NCBI RefSeq assembly: GCF_000253295.1 | Contig: NC_015717.1 | Location: 930,001 to 994,000, forward strand | Origin: Hyphomicrobium sp. MC1 | Lineage (GTDB): Bacteria; Pseudomonadota; Alphaproteobacteria; Rhizobiales; Hyphomicrobiaceae | Direction of reading: 5' to 3' | Length of the DNA: 64,000 nucleotides | Program-made: the position numbers and the translations under genes | Notes under the pieces: generated by a model | Databases searched by the model: none | The model's input: the letters and a program-made list of their open reading frames with translations, nothing else | Told to the model about the DNA's origin: nothing | In this document: piece after piece, positions 55,848 through 64,000 of the stretch | How positions within the stretch are numbered: position 1 is the first letter of the stretch | Layout: the number at the start of each line of letters is the position of its first letter

Positions 55848-56951
55848 ATGAGACGCTCAATCTATCTGCAACCCACCGCCATCTTCTGGGACCGGAGCGA
55901 GCGGCGCGCCGTCGACGAAGCCGACGTGGCCCAGTGGAAGGGTCTGCCGCTGGCAGGCGGACGCCTGTCGTTTGCTGCGCTCGACGTGCTGACGCGTAGC
56001 TCGCCTAACACCAAACGGCGAACGGTCGTGCTCGGTGATGCCTTCAGCGGCGATTGGGGGCGGGAAGCGCTGGCTGCTGCCGATATTCTGCAGGAGCTTT
56101 CGGAACCGAGGGCGCGGCTTGCCGGTATGTCGCTCGACCGGCCGCGCATCATGGGCATCGTGAATGTCACGCCCGACAGCTTTTCCGATGGCGGCGAGTT
56201 TGCTTCGACGCGCGATGCAGTCGAGCACGGTCTGCGTTTGATCGAACAGGGTGCCGACATTCTCGATATCGGCGGCGAGAGCACGCGACCGCAGGCTGAC
56301 TATGTCGCTGTCGAAGAAGAGTTACGACGCGTCATTCCGGTGATCGAAGGGCTGCGGGCAAAGACCGATGCCGTCATTTCGGTCGATACGCGCAAGTCTG
56401 AGGTCATGAAGCGCGCGGCGGCGGCGGGAGCTGATATTCTGAATGACGTCTCCGCCTTCACGCACGAACCGGACGCGCTGGAGGTTGCTGCCGAGACGGG
56501 GCTGCCGGTCATCGTCATGCACGCGCAAGGTGATCCGAAGACGATGAACGACAATCCTCAGTACGACGATGTCGTGCTCGACGTGTTTGATTATCTGGAA
56601 AGCCGCGTGCAGGCGTGCATCGCGGCCGGGATTCCGAAGTCGAAAATCGTCGCCGATCCGGGCATCGGCTTCGGCAAGCATCTGCATCACAACGTGGCGG
56701 TGATGGCGGGGTTGTCGCTCTATCATGGGCTCGGCGTGCCGCTGCTTCTCGGCGCGAGCCGTAAGAAGATGATCGGTCAGCTCTGCAACGTGGATGGTGC
56801 CAAGAACCGGGTGCCGGGTTCTCTGGCCTGCGCCATCGCCGGGGTTGCGGCAGGCGTTCAGATGGTTCGCGTGCACGACGTGGCGGAAACGAAGCAGGCC
56901 GTCGAGGTCTGGCGGGCGTGCTCGGCAGGAACGGAGAAAGGACTGGACTGA
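55848..56951 (+). CDS. folP: Dihydropteroate synthase
   Basis: 367 residues. Joins 6-hydroxymethyl-7,8-dihydropterin pyrophosphate with p-aminobenzoate. Active-site motifs: IMGIVNVTPDSFSDGG, DIGGESTRP, SVDTRKSEV, NDVSAF, ADPGIGFGK, LGASRKK. The first ~100 residues form an N-terminal extension seen in other Hyphomicrobiales. Start at 55848 (MRRSIYLQP) taken because the terminator ends at 55813; 55815 and 55794 are alternatives. Confidence 0.9.
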   Translation: MRRSIYLQPTAIFWDRSERRAVDEADVAQWKGLPLAGGRLSFAALDVLTRSSPNTKRRTVVLGDAFSGDWGREALAAADILQELSEPRARLAGMSLDRPRIMGIVNVTPDSFSDGGEFASTRDAVEHGLRLIEQGADILDIGGESTRPQADYVAVEEELRRVIPVIEGLRAKTDAVISVDTRKSEVMKRAAAAGADILNDVSAFTHEPDALEVAAETGLPVIVMHAQGDPKTMNDNPQYDDVVLDVFDYLESRVQACIAAGIPKSKIVADPGIGFGKHLHHNVAVMAGLSLYHGLGVPLLLGASRKKMIGQLCNVDGAKNRVPGSLACAIAGVAAGVQMVRVHDVAETKQAVEVWRACSAGTEKGLD

Positions 56952-57080
56952 ACTGAACGGCGCTAAGGCCGATCTTCCCTCTCATTTTTCGAGAAGGTCC
57001 TTGCTGGAAATCCGGACTGCCGCCGCCGGCTAGAATGCCCTATCTCCGGTCTCCAGAGACGGTGTGAGAGGGCAAAGGCG

Positions 57081-57674
57081 ATGAAATTATACGATCTCGA
57101 TGTTTCCGGAAATTGCTACAAGGTCCGACTGCTTTGTTCGCTGCTCGGCGTCCCGGTCGAACTCGTTCCGGTCGACTTTATGGGCGGCGCGCATAAGCGC
57201 AGTCCAGTGATCGATCTCAATGCCTTTTGTCAGCTGCCCGTCCTAGAAGACGGCGATGTGATCCTCAGAGATAGTCAGGCGATCCTCGTTTACGTCGCTC
57301 GTAAGTGGGGCGGGGAGACTTGGCTGCCCACCGACGCGGAGTCGATGGCGCAGGTCATGCAGTGGCTCATGGTGGCGGAGAACGAAATCGCACGCGGGCC
57401 GGGTGATGCGCGCCTGCATGACAAGTTCAAAATGAATATCGACATCGCGGCGGCGCGAGGGAAGGCGGCGCGCATTTTGACGATCATGGATCGGCATTTG
57501 GAAACGCGGCAGTGGCTGGCGCTCGACCGGCCGACGATCGCCGACATCGCCTGCATGCCCTACGTCGCCCTCGGGTGGGAGGGCGGTGTGCCGCTCACAC
57601 CGTATCCGGCCGTTTCCGCTTGGGTCGAGCGCATCAAGAAACTTCCTGGCTTCATCGGCATGCCGGGTCTTTGA
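57081..57674 (+). CDS. Glutathione S-transferase family protein
   Basis: 197 residues. Thioredoxin-like N-terminal domain (MKLYDLDVSGNCYKVRLL) and helical C-terminal domain. The motif DSQAILVYVA binds the gamma-glutamyl part of glutathione; Ser-9 may activate the thiol. Substrate unknown. First gene of the five-gene insertion between folP and glmM. GAGAGGGCAAAGG precedes the ATG. Confidence 0.88.
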   Translation: MKLYDLDVSGNCYKVRLLCSLLGVPVELVPVDFMGGAHKRSPVIDLNAFCQLPVLEDGDVILRDSQAILVYVARKWGGETWLPTDAESMAQVMQWLMVAENEIARGPGDARLHDKFKMNIDIAAARGKAARILTIMDRHLETRQWLALDRPTIADIACMPYVALGWEGGVPLTPYPAVSAWVERIKKLPGFIGMPGL

Positions 57675-57689
57675 CGAAAGGTATGTGCT

Positions 57690-58313
57690 GTGGATCGTGT
57701 CGCGTCTGACATTGCGTTTACGCCTGCCGTGAAGGCGGAGCAGGCGCGGCACGGGTCGCGCCTGCAATACGAGCGCATGGAGCGGCTCAGGGGCTGGCCG
57801 ACTACGGTGACCGACGATCTCGCGGAACGGATCGCCGAGACGCGGTCATTCTACTTGGCGACGGCGAGCGCCGACGGGCAGCCTTACGTCCAGCATCGCG
57901 GCGGCCCAGCCGGGTTTCTCAAGGTTCTCGACGAGAAGACGCTGGCGTTCGCGGATTTCGGCGGCAACAAGCAATACATCACCGTGGGCAATCTGGGTGA
58001 GAATGCGAAGGCGTTCATTTTCATCATGGACTATGTGAACCTGCGCCGCGCCAAACTCTGGGGCACCGCAAAGGTGGTCGAGGGTGACGACGCGCTGCTG
58101 TCGCAGCTCAGCGATCCGGGCTACCGCGGCAGGCCGGAGCGGGCGATCGTCTTCACACTCGAAGCGTGGGATCTGAATTGCCCGCAGCATATTCCACGCA
58201 TGCTGCCGTTCGACGATGTGAAAGACGCGATCGGCCGGTTGCAGTCACGCATCGCCGATCTGGAGGCCGAAAACCAGCGCCTGCAAGACGAACTTGCCGC
58301 CGCCGCGCACTGA
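57690..58313 (+). CDS. Pyridoxamine 5'-phosphate oxidase-family flavoprotein
   Basis: 207 residues. FMN-binding split-barrel: RSFYLATASADGQPYVQHRGG and ADFGGNKQYITVGN are typical of the PPOX-related group. Reaction unknown. C-terminus has a coiled-coil (IADLEAENQRLQDEL). GTG start with AAAGG eight bases upstream. Its TGA directly abuts the stop of the permease gene on the other strand. Confidence 0.88.
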   Translation: MDRVASDIAFTPAVKAEQARHGSRLQYERMERLRGWPTTVTDDLAERIAETRSFYLATASADGQPYVQHRGGPAGFLKVLDEKTLAFADFGGNKQYITVGNLGENAKAFIFIMDYVNLRRAKLWGTAKVVEGDDALLSQLSDPGYRGRPERAIVFTLEAWDLNCPQHIPRMLPFDDVKDAIGRLQSRIADLEAENQRLQDELAAAAH

Positions 58314-59642
58314 TCAGCGCTGGCTCGCCTTCGTCAGCCGCAATATTGCGTAGAGCGCGAGAATGCCGGCGAGGAGCGCGGCGGCGAGTGCCGGCGCGCG
58401 CCAGTCTGCGCTCGCGAGGCGGGTGATCAGCAACACGCCGCAGACGCCGATCCCTGCAATCGGTAGCGCAATCGGGATTTCGAAGCGGCCGCGCGCTTCA
58501 CCGGGGCGGCGCTTCAGAACGACGAGCGCCGCATTCACCGCAATGAAGATCACCAGCAGCAACAGGACCGTAGCGGCGGCGAGGTCGGCAATCTGACCGG
58601 CGACGACCAACAGCAGGAGCAGTCCGAGCAACGCCGCGATGGCGATGTGGGGTGTCCTGCGGGTCTCATGCACGCGGCCGATAAAGCTCGGCAACAGGCC
58701 TTGTCCCGACATGCCGTAGATGAGGCGCGAGGCTGTCACGTAATTTACGAGTGCGGTGTTGGCGACCGAGAAAAGCGCGATGAGCGTCATCAGTTCCGCC
58801 GGGATGCTCGGCGCACTCTTTTCGAGGACGGCCGTCAGCGGGCTTGGCGCAGCGGCGAGTTCCTGCCGCGGCACGACGGAAACGGCCGTGATCGAGACGG
58901 CGACGTAAAGCACCGCTGCGGCGAGGGTGGCCACGATCAAGCCGCGCGGGATCGTGCGCTCGGGATCTTTGCATTCTTCCGCGACGTTCACGGCATCCTC
59001 GAAGCCGATGAACGCGAAGAAGGCGAGCACGGAGGCCTGCAAGACGACGACCCCGAGGCCGAGATCGGCACGCTCGGGCGGGATTTGGAAATAGTCCACG
59101 GTGCCCCAGTACGAGAGGCCGGAGGCGATGACGAGGAGGAGGCCCGAGACTTCCATCAACGTGCAGACGACGTTCACCCACATGCTTTCGCGAATGCCGC
59201 GGAAGACGATGCCGGAAAGAATGAGAAGGAAGCCAACGGCGATGATGTTCGGCGACGAGGCTTCCCAGCCAGCCAGATCCGCGACGATGGCGGCAAAGAT
59301 TTTTGATTGCGTCGCAACCGACGTCAGTCCGGAGGCAACGAGCGCCAAGCCAATGGTGAAGCTCAGAACTGGAATGCCGAAGGCGCGGTCAGTGACGTAG
59401 GCGGCGCCGCCTGCGCGCGGGTACCGTGAGCCAAGAGAGGCATAAGACAGCGACGTCAGCAGCGCCGCAACGAGCGCGGCCAGGAATGACAGCCAGACAG
59501 CGGAGCCGGCTTCGCCTGCGGCCTTGCCGATCAGGCCGTAGATGCCTGAGCCGACCATGCTGCCGAGCGCATAGAGTGCAAGCTGAGTCGGCCCGACGGA
59601 GCGGCGGAGATGAGGGGTTCCGTCGCTCACACTGTCGGTCAC
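58314..59642 (-). CDS. APC-family amino acid permease
   Basis: 442 residues with about 12 membrane helices. The GSMVGSGIYGLIGKAAGEAG loop in the first helices and FIGFEDAVNVAEECKDPERTIPRG are typical of the amino acid-polyamine-organocation family. Substrate cannot be told. GTG at 59642 or TTG at 59645 are both plausible starts behind GGGAG. Tail-to-tail with the PPOX-like gene, no bases between the stops. Confidence 0.88.
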   Translation of the reverse strand: MTDSVSDGTPHLRRSVGPTQLALYALGSMVGSGIYGLIGKAAGEAGSAVWLSFLAALVAALLTSLSYASLGSRYPRAGGAAYVTDRAFGIPVLSFTIGLALVASGLTSVATQSKIFAAIVADLAGWEASSPNIIAVGFLLILSGIVFRGIRESMWVNVVCTLMEVSGLLLVIASGLSYWGTVDYFQIPPERADLGLGVVVLQASVLAFFAFIGFEDAVNVAEECKDPERTIPRGLIVATLAAAVLYVAVSITAVSVVPRQELAAAPSPLTAVLEKSAPSIPAELMTLIALFSVANTALVNYVTASRLIYGMSGQGLLPSFIGRVHETRRTPHIAIAALLGLLLLLVVAGQIADLAAATVLLLLVIFIAVNAALVVLKRRPGEARGRFEIPIALPIAGIGVCGVLLITRLASADWRAPALAAALLAGILALYAILRLTKASQR

Positions 59643-59677
59643 CAATACGCTTCTCCCGGTTTAAGGATTGCGGCCGG

Positions 59678-60151
59678 TCAGCTTGCGGCGGCTTTGCGAT
59701 CCGCGAGCCGGCGTTCGACGCCTGCCACGATGGCCTTGCGGATATCGTCGGTTCGTTTCAGCGAGGCGTCAACCGGGACATGTTGCGCTTCGGCGAAGGC
59801 ACGTAGATTTTCGGCCGACTTGATATCTTTCAGCCGCAGCATCAGGCCGTCGCGGCCATGCTTCGCCAAGGCGACAAGCGCGGAGAACAGGTACGGATTG
59901 AAGTTCTCGGCGCGGTCGTGCCGCTCCTGAACGGCGATCTCGCTTTCGATCTTTGGCGGCGAAGGAGGCGTCGCGGCAGCTTCCGGCAGGTCGGCAGGGA
60001 CCTCCCACACCAACATGCGATTGACGGACTTCGTCAGCGAGGCTGCAAGTTTTTCGGCTGTTTCCGCATCGAGAGACGTTTCGCGCCGGATGTGGGCACG
60101 AAAGAAGTTGAGCATCTCATCGCCGGGCCAGAGCTGTTTGCCTTTGCTCAT
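59678..60151 (-). CDS. Hypothetical protein paired with ParA
   Basis: 157 residues, mostly helical and charged, with a Pro-rich linker near residues 55-67. No domain recognised. It follows the ParA gene by 26 bases on the same strand, so it could be a functional partner, as ParA-like ATPases often work with a small cargo or regulatory protein. It does not look like ParB (no ParB-type nuclease or helix-turn-helix motif). Confidence 0.65.
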   Translation of the reverse strand: MSKGKQLWPGDEMLNFFRAHIRRETSLDAETAEKLAASLTKSVNRMLVWEVPADLPEAAATPPSPPKIESEIAVQERHDRAENFNPYLFSALVALAKHGRDGLMLRLKDIKSAENLRAFAEAQHVPVDASLKRTDDIRKAIVAGVERRLADRKAAAS

Positions 60152-60177
60152 GATCGACGTCTTTTCGCTCTCAACGG

Positions 60178-61086
60178 TTAAGAAACAGCGACTGCGGCTT
60201 TCTTTTTCGCGGCGACCGTTTCGACCAGTCGCGCGATTTCCTGGTGAAGCTCTTTCACGTCACCGGCAGCATCGCCGTATTTGGCGTCGATCGGGCGGAG
60301 CTTGCCAAGATAGTCGAAAGCGTTGGCGATTCCGTTGCGCTGCGGCAGGAACGTCTCGAGCACAGGATGCACGAGGCTGATTTCTTCGATCATCATATAG
60401 TCGCGGTCGTCGTTGCGCACGTAGTTTGCGAGGCAGACGTAACGGCGGTCTTCCGGCGGCATCTCGGCGAGATCGTCGAGGTTGCGCATGTCCTCGATCA
60501 GCATGGCGACGCGGTCGACGGCAAGCTGCGAGACGTAGTCGGGGCGGAATGGCACGATCACCTTGTCAGCCGTCTTGAGCGCCGCCAGTGCCGCGAACGA
60601 CAGGCCGGGCGCGCAATCGAGAATGACGACGTCATAGTCGCCTTCGAAGCGGCGGATGAGGCTTTCCATGCGGCCGCGTACACGGTTGGCGACGACCTCG
60701 GGCACGTTGCTCTGGTTCGCCTGCTTCAGGTACAGCTCGCCCTGGATATCCTCAAGCAGAAGAGATCCCGGCACGAGCGAGATCGGCGCGGGCTTGCCGT
60801 TTGCCGCAGAGACGTCCCCGACGTTCTTGGCGACATAGTCGCGCGCATTTGCCGGGATGCCGTCGAAAAGATCGTAGAAATAATCGGCGATCGTCTTGCC
60901 GGCCTTGCGGGATTCGTTCCAGCCCTGGCCGCCCATCAGGATCAGTGAGGCGTTGCACTGGGAGTCGAGGTCGATCAGAAGGACGCGCTTGTTGCCATAG
61001 ACCGCCAGGCCGTGCGCGAGCATCACCGAAACCGTGGATTTGCCGACGCCGCCCTTTCGGTTCGCGACCGCAAGAAAGACTGCCAT
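60178..61086 (-). CDS. ParA/MinD-family ATPase (orphan)
   Basis: 302 residues. Deviant Walker A KGGVGKST at residues 11-18, DLDSQCNASL (Walker A'), ILDCAPGLSF. It belongs to the ParA/Soj-like ATPases that position DNA or protein clusters. No parB is next to it and no parS-like repeat was noticed. First gene of a two-gene unit with the 157-residue protein. ATG at 61086. Confidence 0.85.
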   Translation of the reverse strand: MAVFLAVANRKGGVGKSTVSVMLAHGLAVYGNKRVLLIDLDSQCNASLILMGGQGWNESRKAGKTIADYFYDLFDGIPANARDYVAKNVGDVSAANGKPAPISLVPGSLLLEDIQGELYLKQANQSNVPEVVANRVRGRMESLIRRFEGDYDVVILDCAPGLSFAALAALKTADKVIVPFRPDYVSQLAVDRVAMLIEDMRNLDDLAEMPPEDRRYVCLANYVRNDDRDYMMIEEISLVHPVLETFLPQRNGIANAFDYLGKLRPIDAKYGDAAGDVKELHQEIARLVETVAAKKKAAVAVS

Positions 61087-61438
61087 AATTGAGTTACCTC
61101 TCAGATCGCGCACGCCAATTCAGCCCTCTGAGGCGCGCGATTCATCAATAGCCGAGCTATGGGCCGATTCCATGTCGCTTCGCCACCCCGCGCGAGGACG
61201 CTCAGTAGGTGCGGCTTTATTAGCGCTGTTTTCAACCCTCAGTGGAATTCCGTGCAAAATTTTGTTTCATTCAACCGTGGGGATGGAATGCGGAACCGCT
61301 CTCGGGCATCTATGATGGCGAGGGGTGAGGGGGAAGCAGGTCGTCTCGGTGCGACACGCGTTTCTCCGCCAATTCCGGATTGTTTCGCCGGGGCCGAAAA
61401 GGCCGGCTGCAGGCGTTCCGGCTCTACGGGAGGATAGC
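61087..61438. other. Divergent intergenic region upstream of glmM
   Basis: 352 bases between the parA and glmM starts. Two minus-strand open frames (61239-61445 and 61267-61485) overlap the beginning of glmM and look like shadows. No operator or RNA structure recognised. Confidence 0.45.
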
Positions 61439-62791
<1,353 letters not shown>

Positions 62792-62808
62792 TTTCGACGT
62801 TTGCGTGT

Positions 62809-62831
62809 CATGCTCGGTTCGTCCGAGCATG
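62809..62831. terminator. Hairpin after glmM
   Basis: 9-base stem CATGCTCGG / CCGAGCATG with a 5-base loop, 17 bases after the stop. No T-tract follows, so termination is not certain. Confidence 0.45.
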
Positions 62832-62939
62832 GCAGGATTAGGTCGGCTTCGCGCCATACCTTGTTCGCAAGACCGCGTGGGCATTTACCTTTCATTAAGG
62901 CCATCGCCGCCGCTGAGGCGTGCCACAATTCGACGGCAA

Positions 62940-62954
62940 TTAAGGCTCCCTTAA
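62940..62954. promoter_or_regulatory. CtrA-type box (TTAA-N7-TTAA)
   Basis: Perfect consensus 78 bases upstream of the outer-membrane protein gene. Confidence 0.6.
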
Positions 62955-63031
62955 GCACTCTCGGCAATATTCGGGTTCGATTTTAAATCCCGGTTCGGCG
63001 AATCGCGCGGACCGGTTCCTAGGGAACCCGT

Positions 63032-63823
63032 ATGTTTTTTGCGCGCACAGTTCCGTTTGTCAGCGCTGCGCTTCTGTTCGGAGGCGCCGTTGGTGCGTCT
63101 GCGGCCGATCTCGGGATGCCCGATCTCGACACTGCGCCGACAATGGCGCCGATGCCTCAGCAGTTCACGTGGAAATGGTACTTGCGCGCTGATGGGGGGT
63201 ACACGTGGTATCCGACGCCGGGCATGTCGTTCAGCGATTTCGACACGCACTACACGAAGTCTGAAGGCGCATGGACCGTCGGCGGCGGTATCGGCCAGTA
63301 TTACGCCTGGGGCTTCCGCGGCGACATCACCGTCGATCATATGTTCGACGCCAAGAACGAAACCAATTTCGATTTTGGGTCTTCGCAACTCGATTTCAAC
63401 AGCACGGTCGTGCTTGCGAACCTCTATTATGAATTCAATCGCGGCGGGCGCTTCGTTCCTTATATCGGCGGCGGCATCGGCTGGGCGCATAACGAAACGA
63501 ATTCGGGAACGGTGACGACGGCGGCGGGCACATCGTCATACGGCGGACAATCGACCGATAACTTTGCGGCCGCAGCGATGGCCGGCATCTCGTGGCGCCT
63601 GTGGGGCGGCCGGACGATGTACGTTTCGGGCAGCACGAAAGATGCCGATCCCGTCGAGGTCAATACGGGGCACGCGGTCTATCTCGATTTCGGATACCGC
63701 TTTCTCTACCTCGGCGACGCCAAGACCTTGGCATTCGATGCCGACGGCACGACGGCGGCCGAGAAGCTCAAAGAAATCACCGCGCATCAGTTTCGTATCG
63801 GTGTGCGCTACGACCTGAATTAG
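63032..63823 (+). CDS. Outer-membrane beta-barrel protein (Omp25/31-like)
   Basis: 263 residues. Signal peptide (cleavage near ASA/AD at about 25), then a barrel of about eight strands with alternating aromatic and small residues (WKWYLRADGGYTWYP, VVLANLYYEFNRGG, FVPYIGGGIGWAH), ending in RIGVRYDLN. Pattern of the alphaproteobacterial Omp25/31 family. The Shine-Dalgarno-like AGGGA before the ATG lies inside the short hairpin GGTTCC-TAG-GGAACC (63014-63028). Has a CtrA-type box upstream. Confidence 0.85.
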   Translation: MFFARTVPFVSAALLFGGAVGASAADLGMPDLDTAPTMAPMPQQFTWKWYLRADGGYTWYPTPGMSFSDFDTHYTKSEGAWTVGGGIGQYYAWGFRGDITVDHMFDAKNETNFDFGSSQLDFNSTVVLANLYYEFNRGGRFVPYIGGGIGWAHNETNSGTVTTAAGTSSYGGQSTDNFAAAAMAGISWRLWGGRTMYVSGSTKDADPVEVNTGHAVYLDFGYRFLYLGDAKTLAFDADGTTAAEKLKEITAHQFRIGVRYDLN

Positions 63824-63951
63824 GGGGGCGGACGCGTTTTGTCCGCTAAGTAAATGAGTAGGCAGGCGCGGGGGGCTGCGTCTGCTTGGAATGCCAACAG
63901 GTGCGGTTTATACTGCGGTGTTTCGCGTACGTGTGTCCACGTTGTTGCGTC

Positions 63952-63978
63952 GTGCGCTTCCCTTTAAGGGAAGCGCAC
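63952..63978. repeat. 27-base palindrome near the right edge
   Basis: GTGCGCTTCCCTT / AAGGGAAGCGCAC, 13-base arms around one central T. No T-tract follows, and no gene could be called beyond it before the window ends. Candidate operator or transcript-end hairpin. Confidence 0.6.
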
Positions 63979-64000
63979 AGGACACCGTCCGAAGACCGTT

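Noticed and set aside
60178..61086. Chromosomal parA of the parAB-parS origin-segregation system
   Set aside because: No parB, gidA/gidB or parS-like repeats nearby; the partner gene is unrelated to parB.

Overview
The window is chromosomal DNA of an alphaproteobacterium of the order Hyphomicrobiales (Rhizobiales). Hyphomicrobium or a close relative is my best guess. The reasons are high GC with dense genes, a molybdenum NAD-linked formate dehydrogenase operon (fdsGBA-fdhD-fdsD) as in C1-oxidising bacteria, an rcdA (DUF1465) gene next to rpmE, four perfect TTAA-N7-TTAA CtrA-type boxes, the order zapA / 6S RNA / 5-formyl-THF cyclo-ligase, and class I fructose-bisphosphate aldolase near gap. 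No rRNA, tRNA, insertion sequence, prophage or CRISPR array was seen. The assignment rests on gene content only.

Layout. 1-5 kb: start of uvrB (cut by the left edge), a PsiF-repeat secreted protein, an SDR, two orphan membrane proteins and aspartate aminotransferase. 5.2-7.3 kb: an EF-G paralogue with an altered GTPase centre. 7.4-15.6 kb: the formate dehydrogenase operon, its LysR-type regulator with a candidate operator, and an SDR-like protein without catalytic residues. 15.9-23.9 kb: a membrane protein with a degenerate EAL domain, HAD phosphatase, quinone oxidoreductase, DUF1192, a candidate CtrA-driven small RNA, rcdA, rpmE, an MsbA-like ABC exporter and a 36-codon membrane peptide with its own CtrA box. 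24-31.5 kb: a MotA/MotB-like energised envelope pair, inositol monophosphatase, Sel1 protein, ThiE-like protein and a YcbB-type L,D-transpeptidase. 31.6-37.2 kb: fba and gap (no pgk or tkt between them), a coiled-coil protein, zapA, 6S RNA, fau, a YmdB-type phosphodiesterase and a YebC regulator. 37.2-42.6 kb: a large membrane alpha/beta-hydrolase translationally coupled to ruvC, then ruvA and ruvB. 42.7-52.3 kb: metallophosphoesterase, ybgC, tolQ, tolR, tolA, tolB, two tandem tiny lipoproteins, pal, a second OmpA-domain protein and cpoB. 52.3-64 kb: tilS, ftsH and folP, then an insertion of five genes (GST, PPOX-like, APC permease, a 157-residue protein, ParA) before glmM, then a beta-barrel outer-membrane protein.

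How it fits together. Much of the window serves the envelope and the cell cycle: Tol-Pal constriction machinery, FtsH quality control, GlmM for peptidoglycan precursors, an L,D-transpeptidase, ZapA, RcdA and a peptidoglycan-binding motor pair. The CtrA-type boxes lie upstream of an sRNA candidate beside rcdA, a mini membrane protein, the Pal-like protein and the outer-membrane protein, which suggests that envelope remodelling is tied to the CtrA cell-cycle circuit. The second theme is C1/formate oxidation to CO2 with NADH formation. The most interesting unannotated items are the CtrA-box/sRNA unit at 20505-20639, the twin lipoproteins at 48777-49072 and the 36-residue ORF at 23809.
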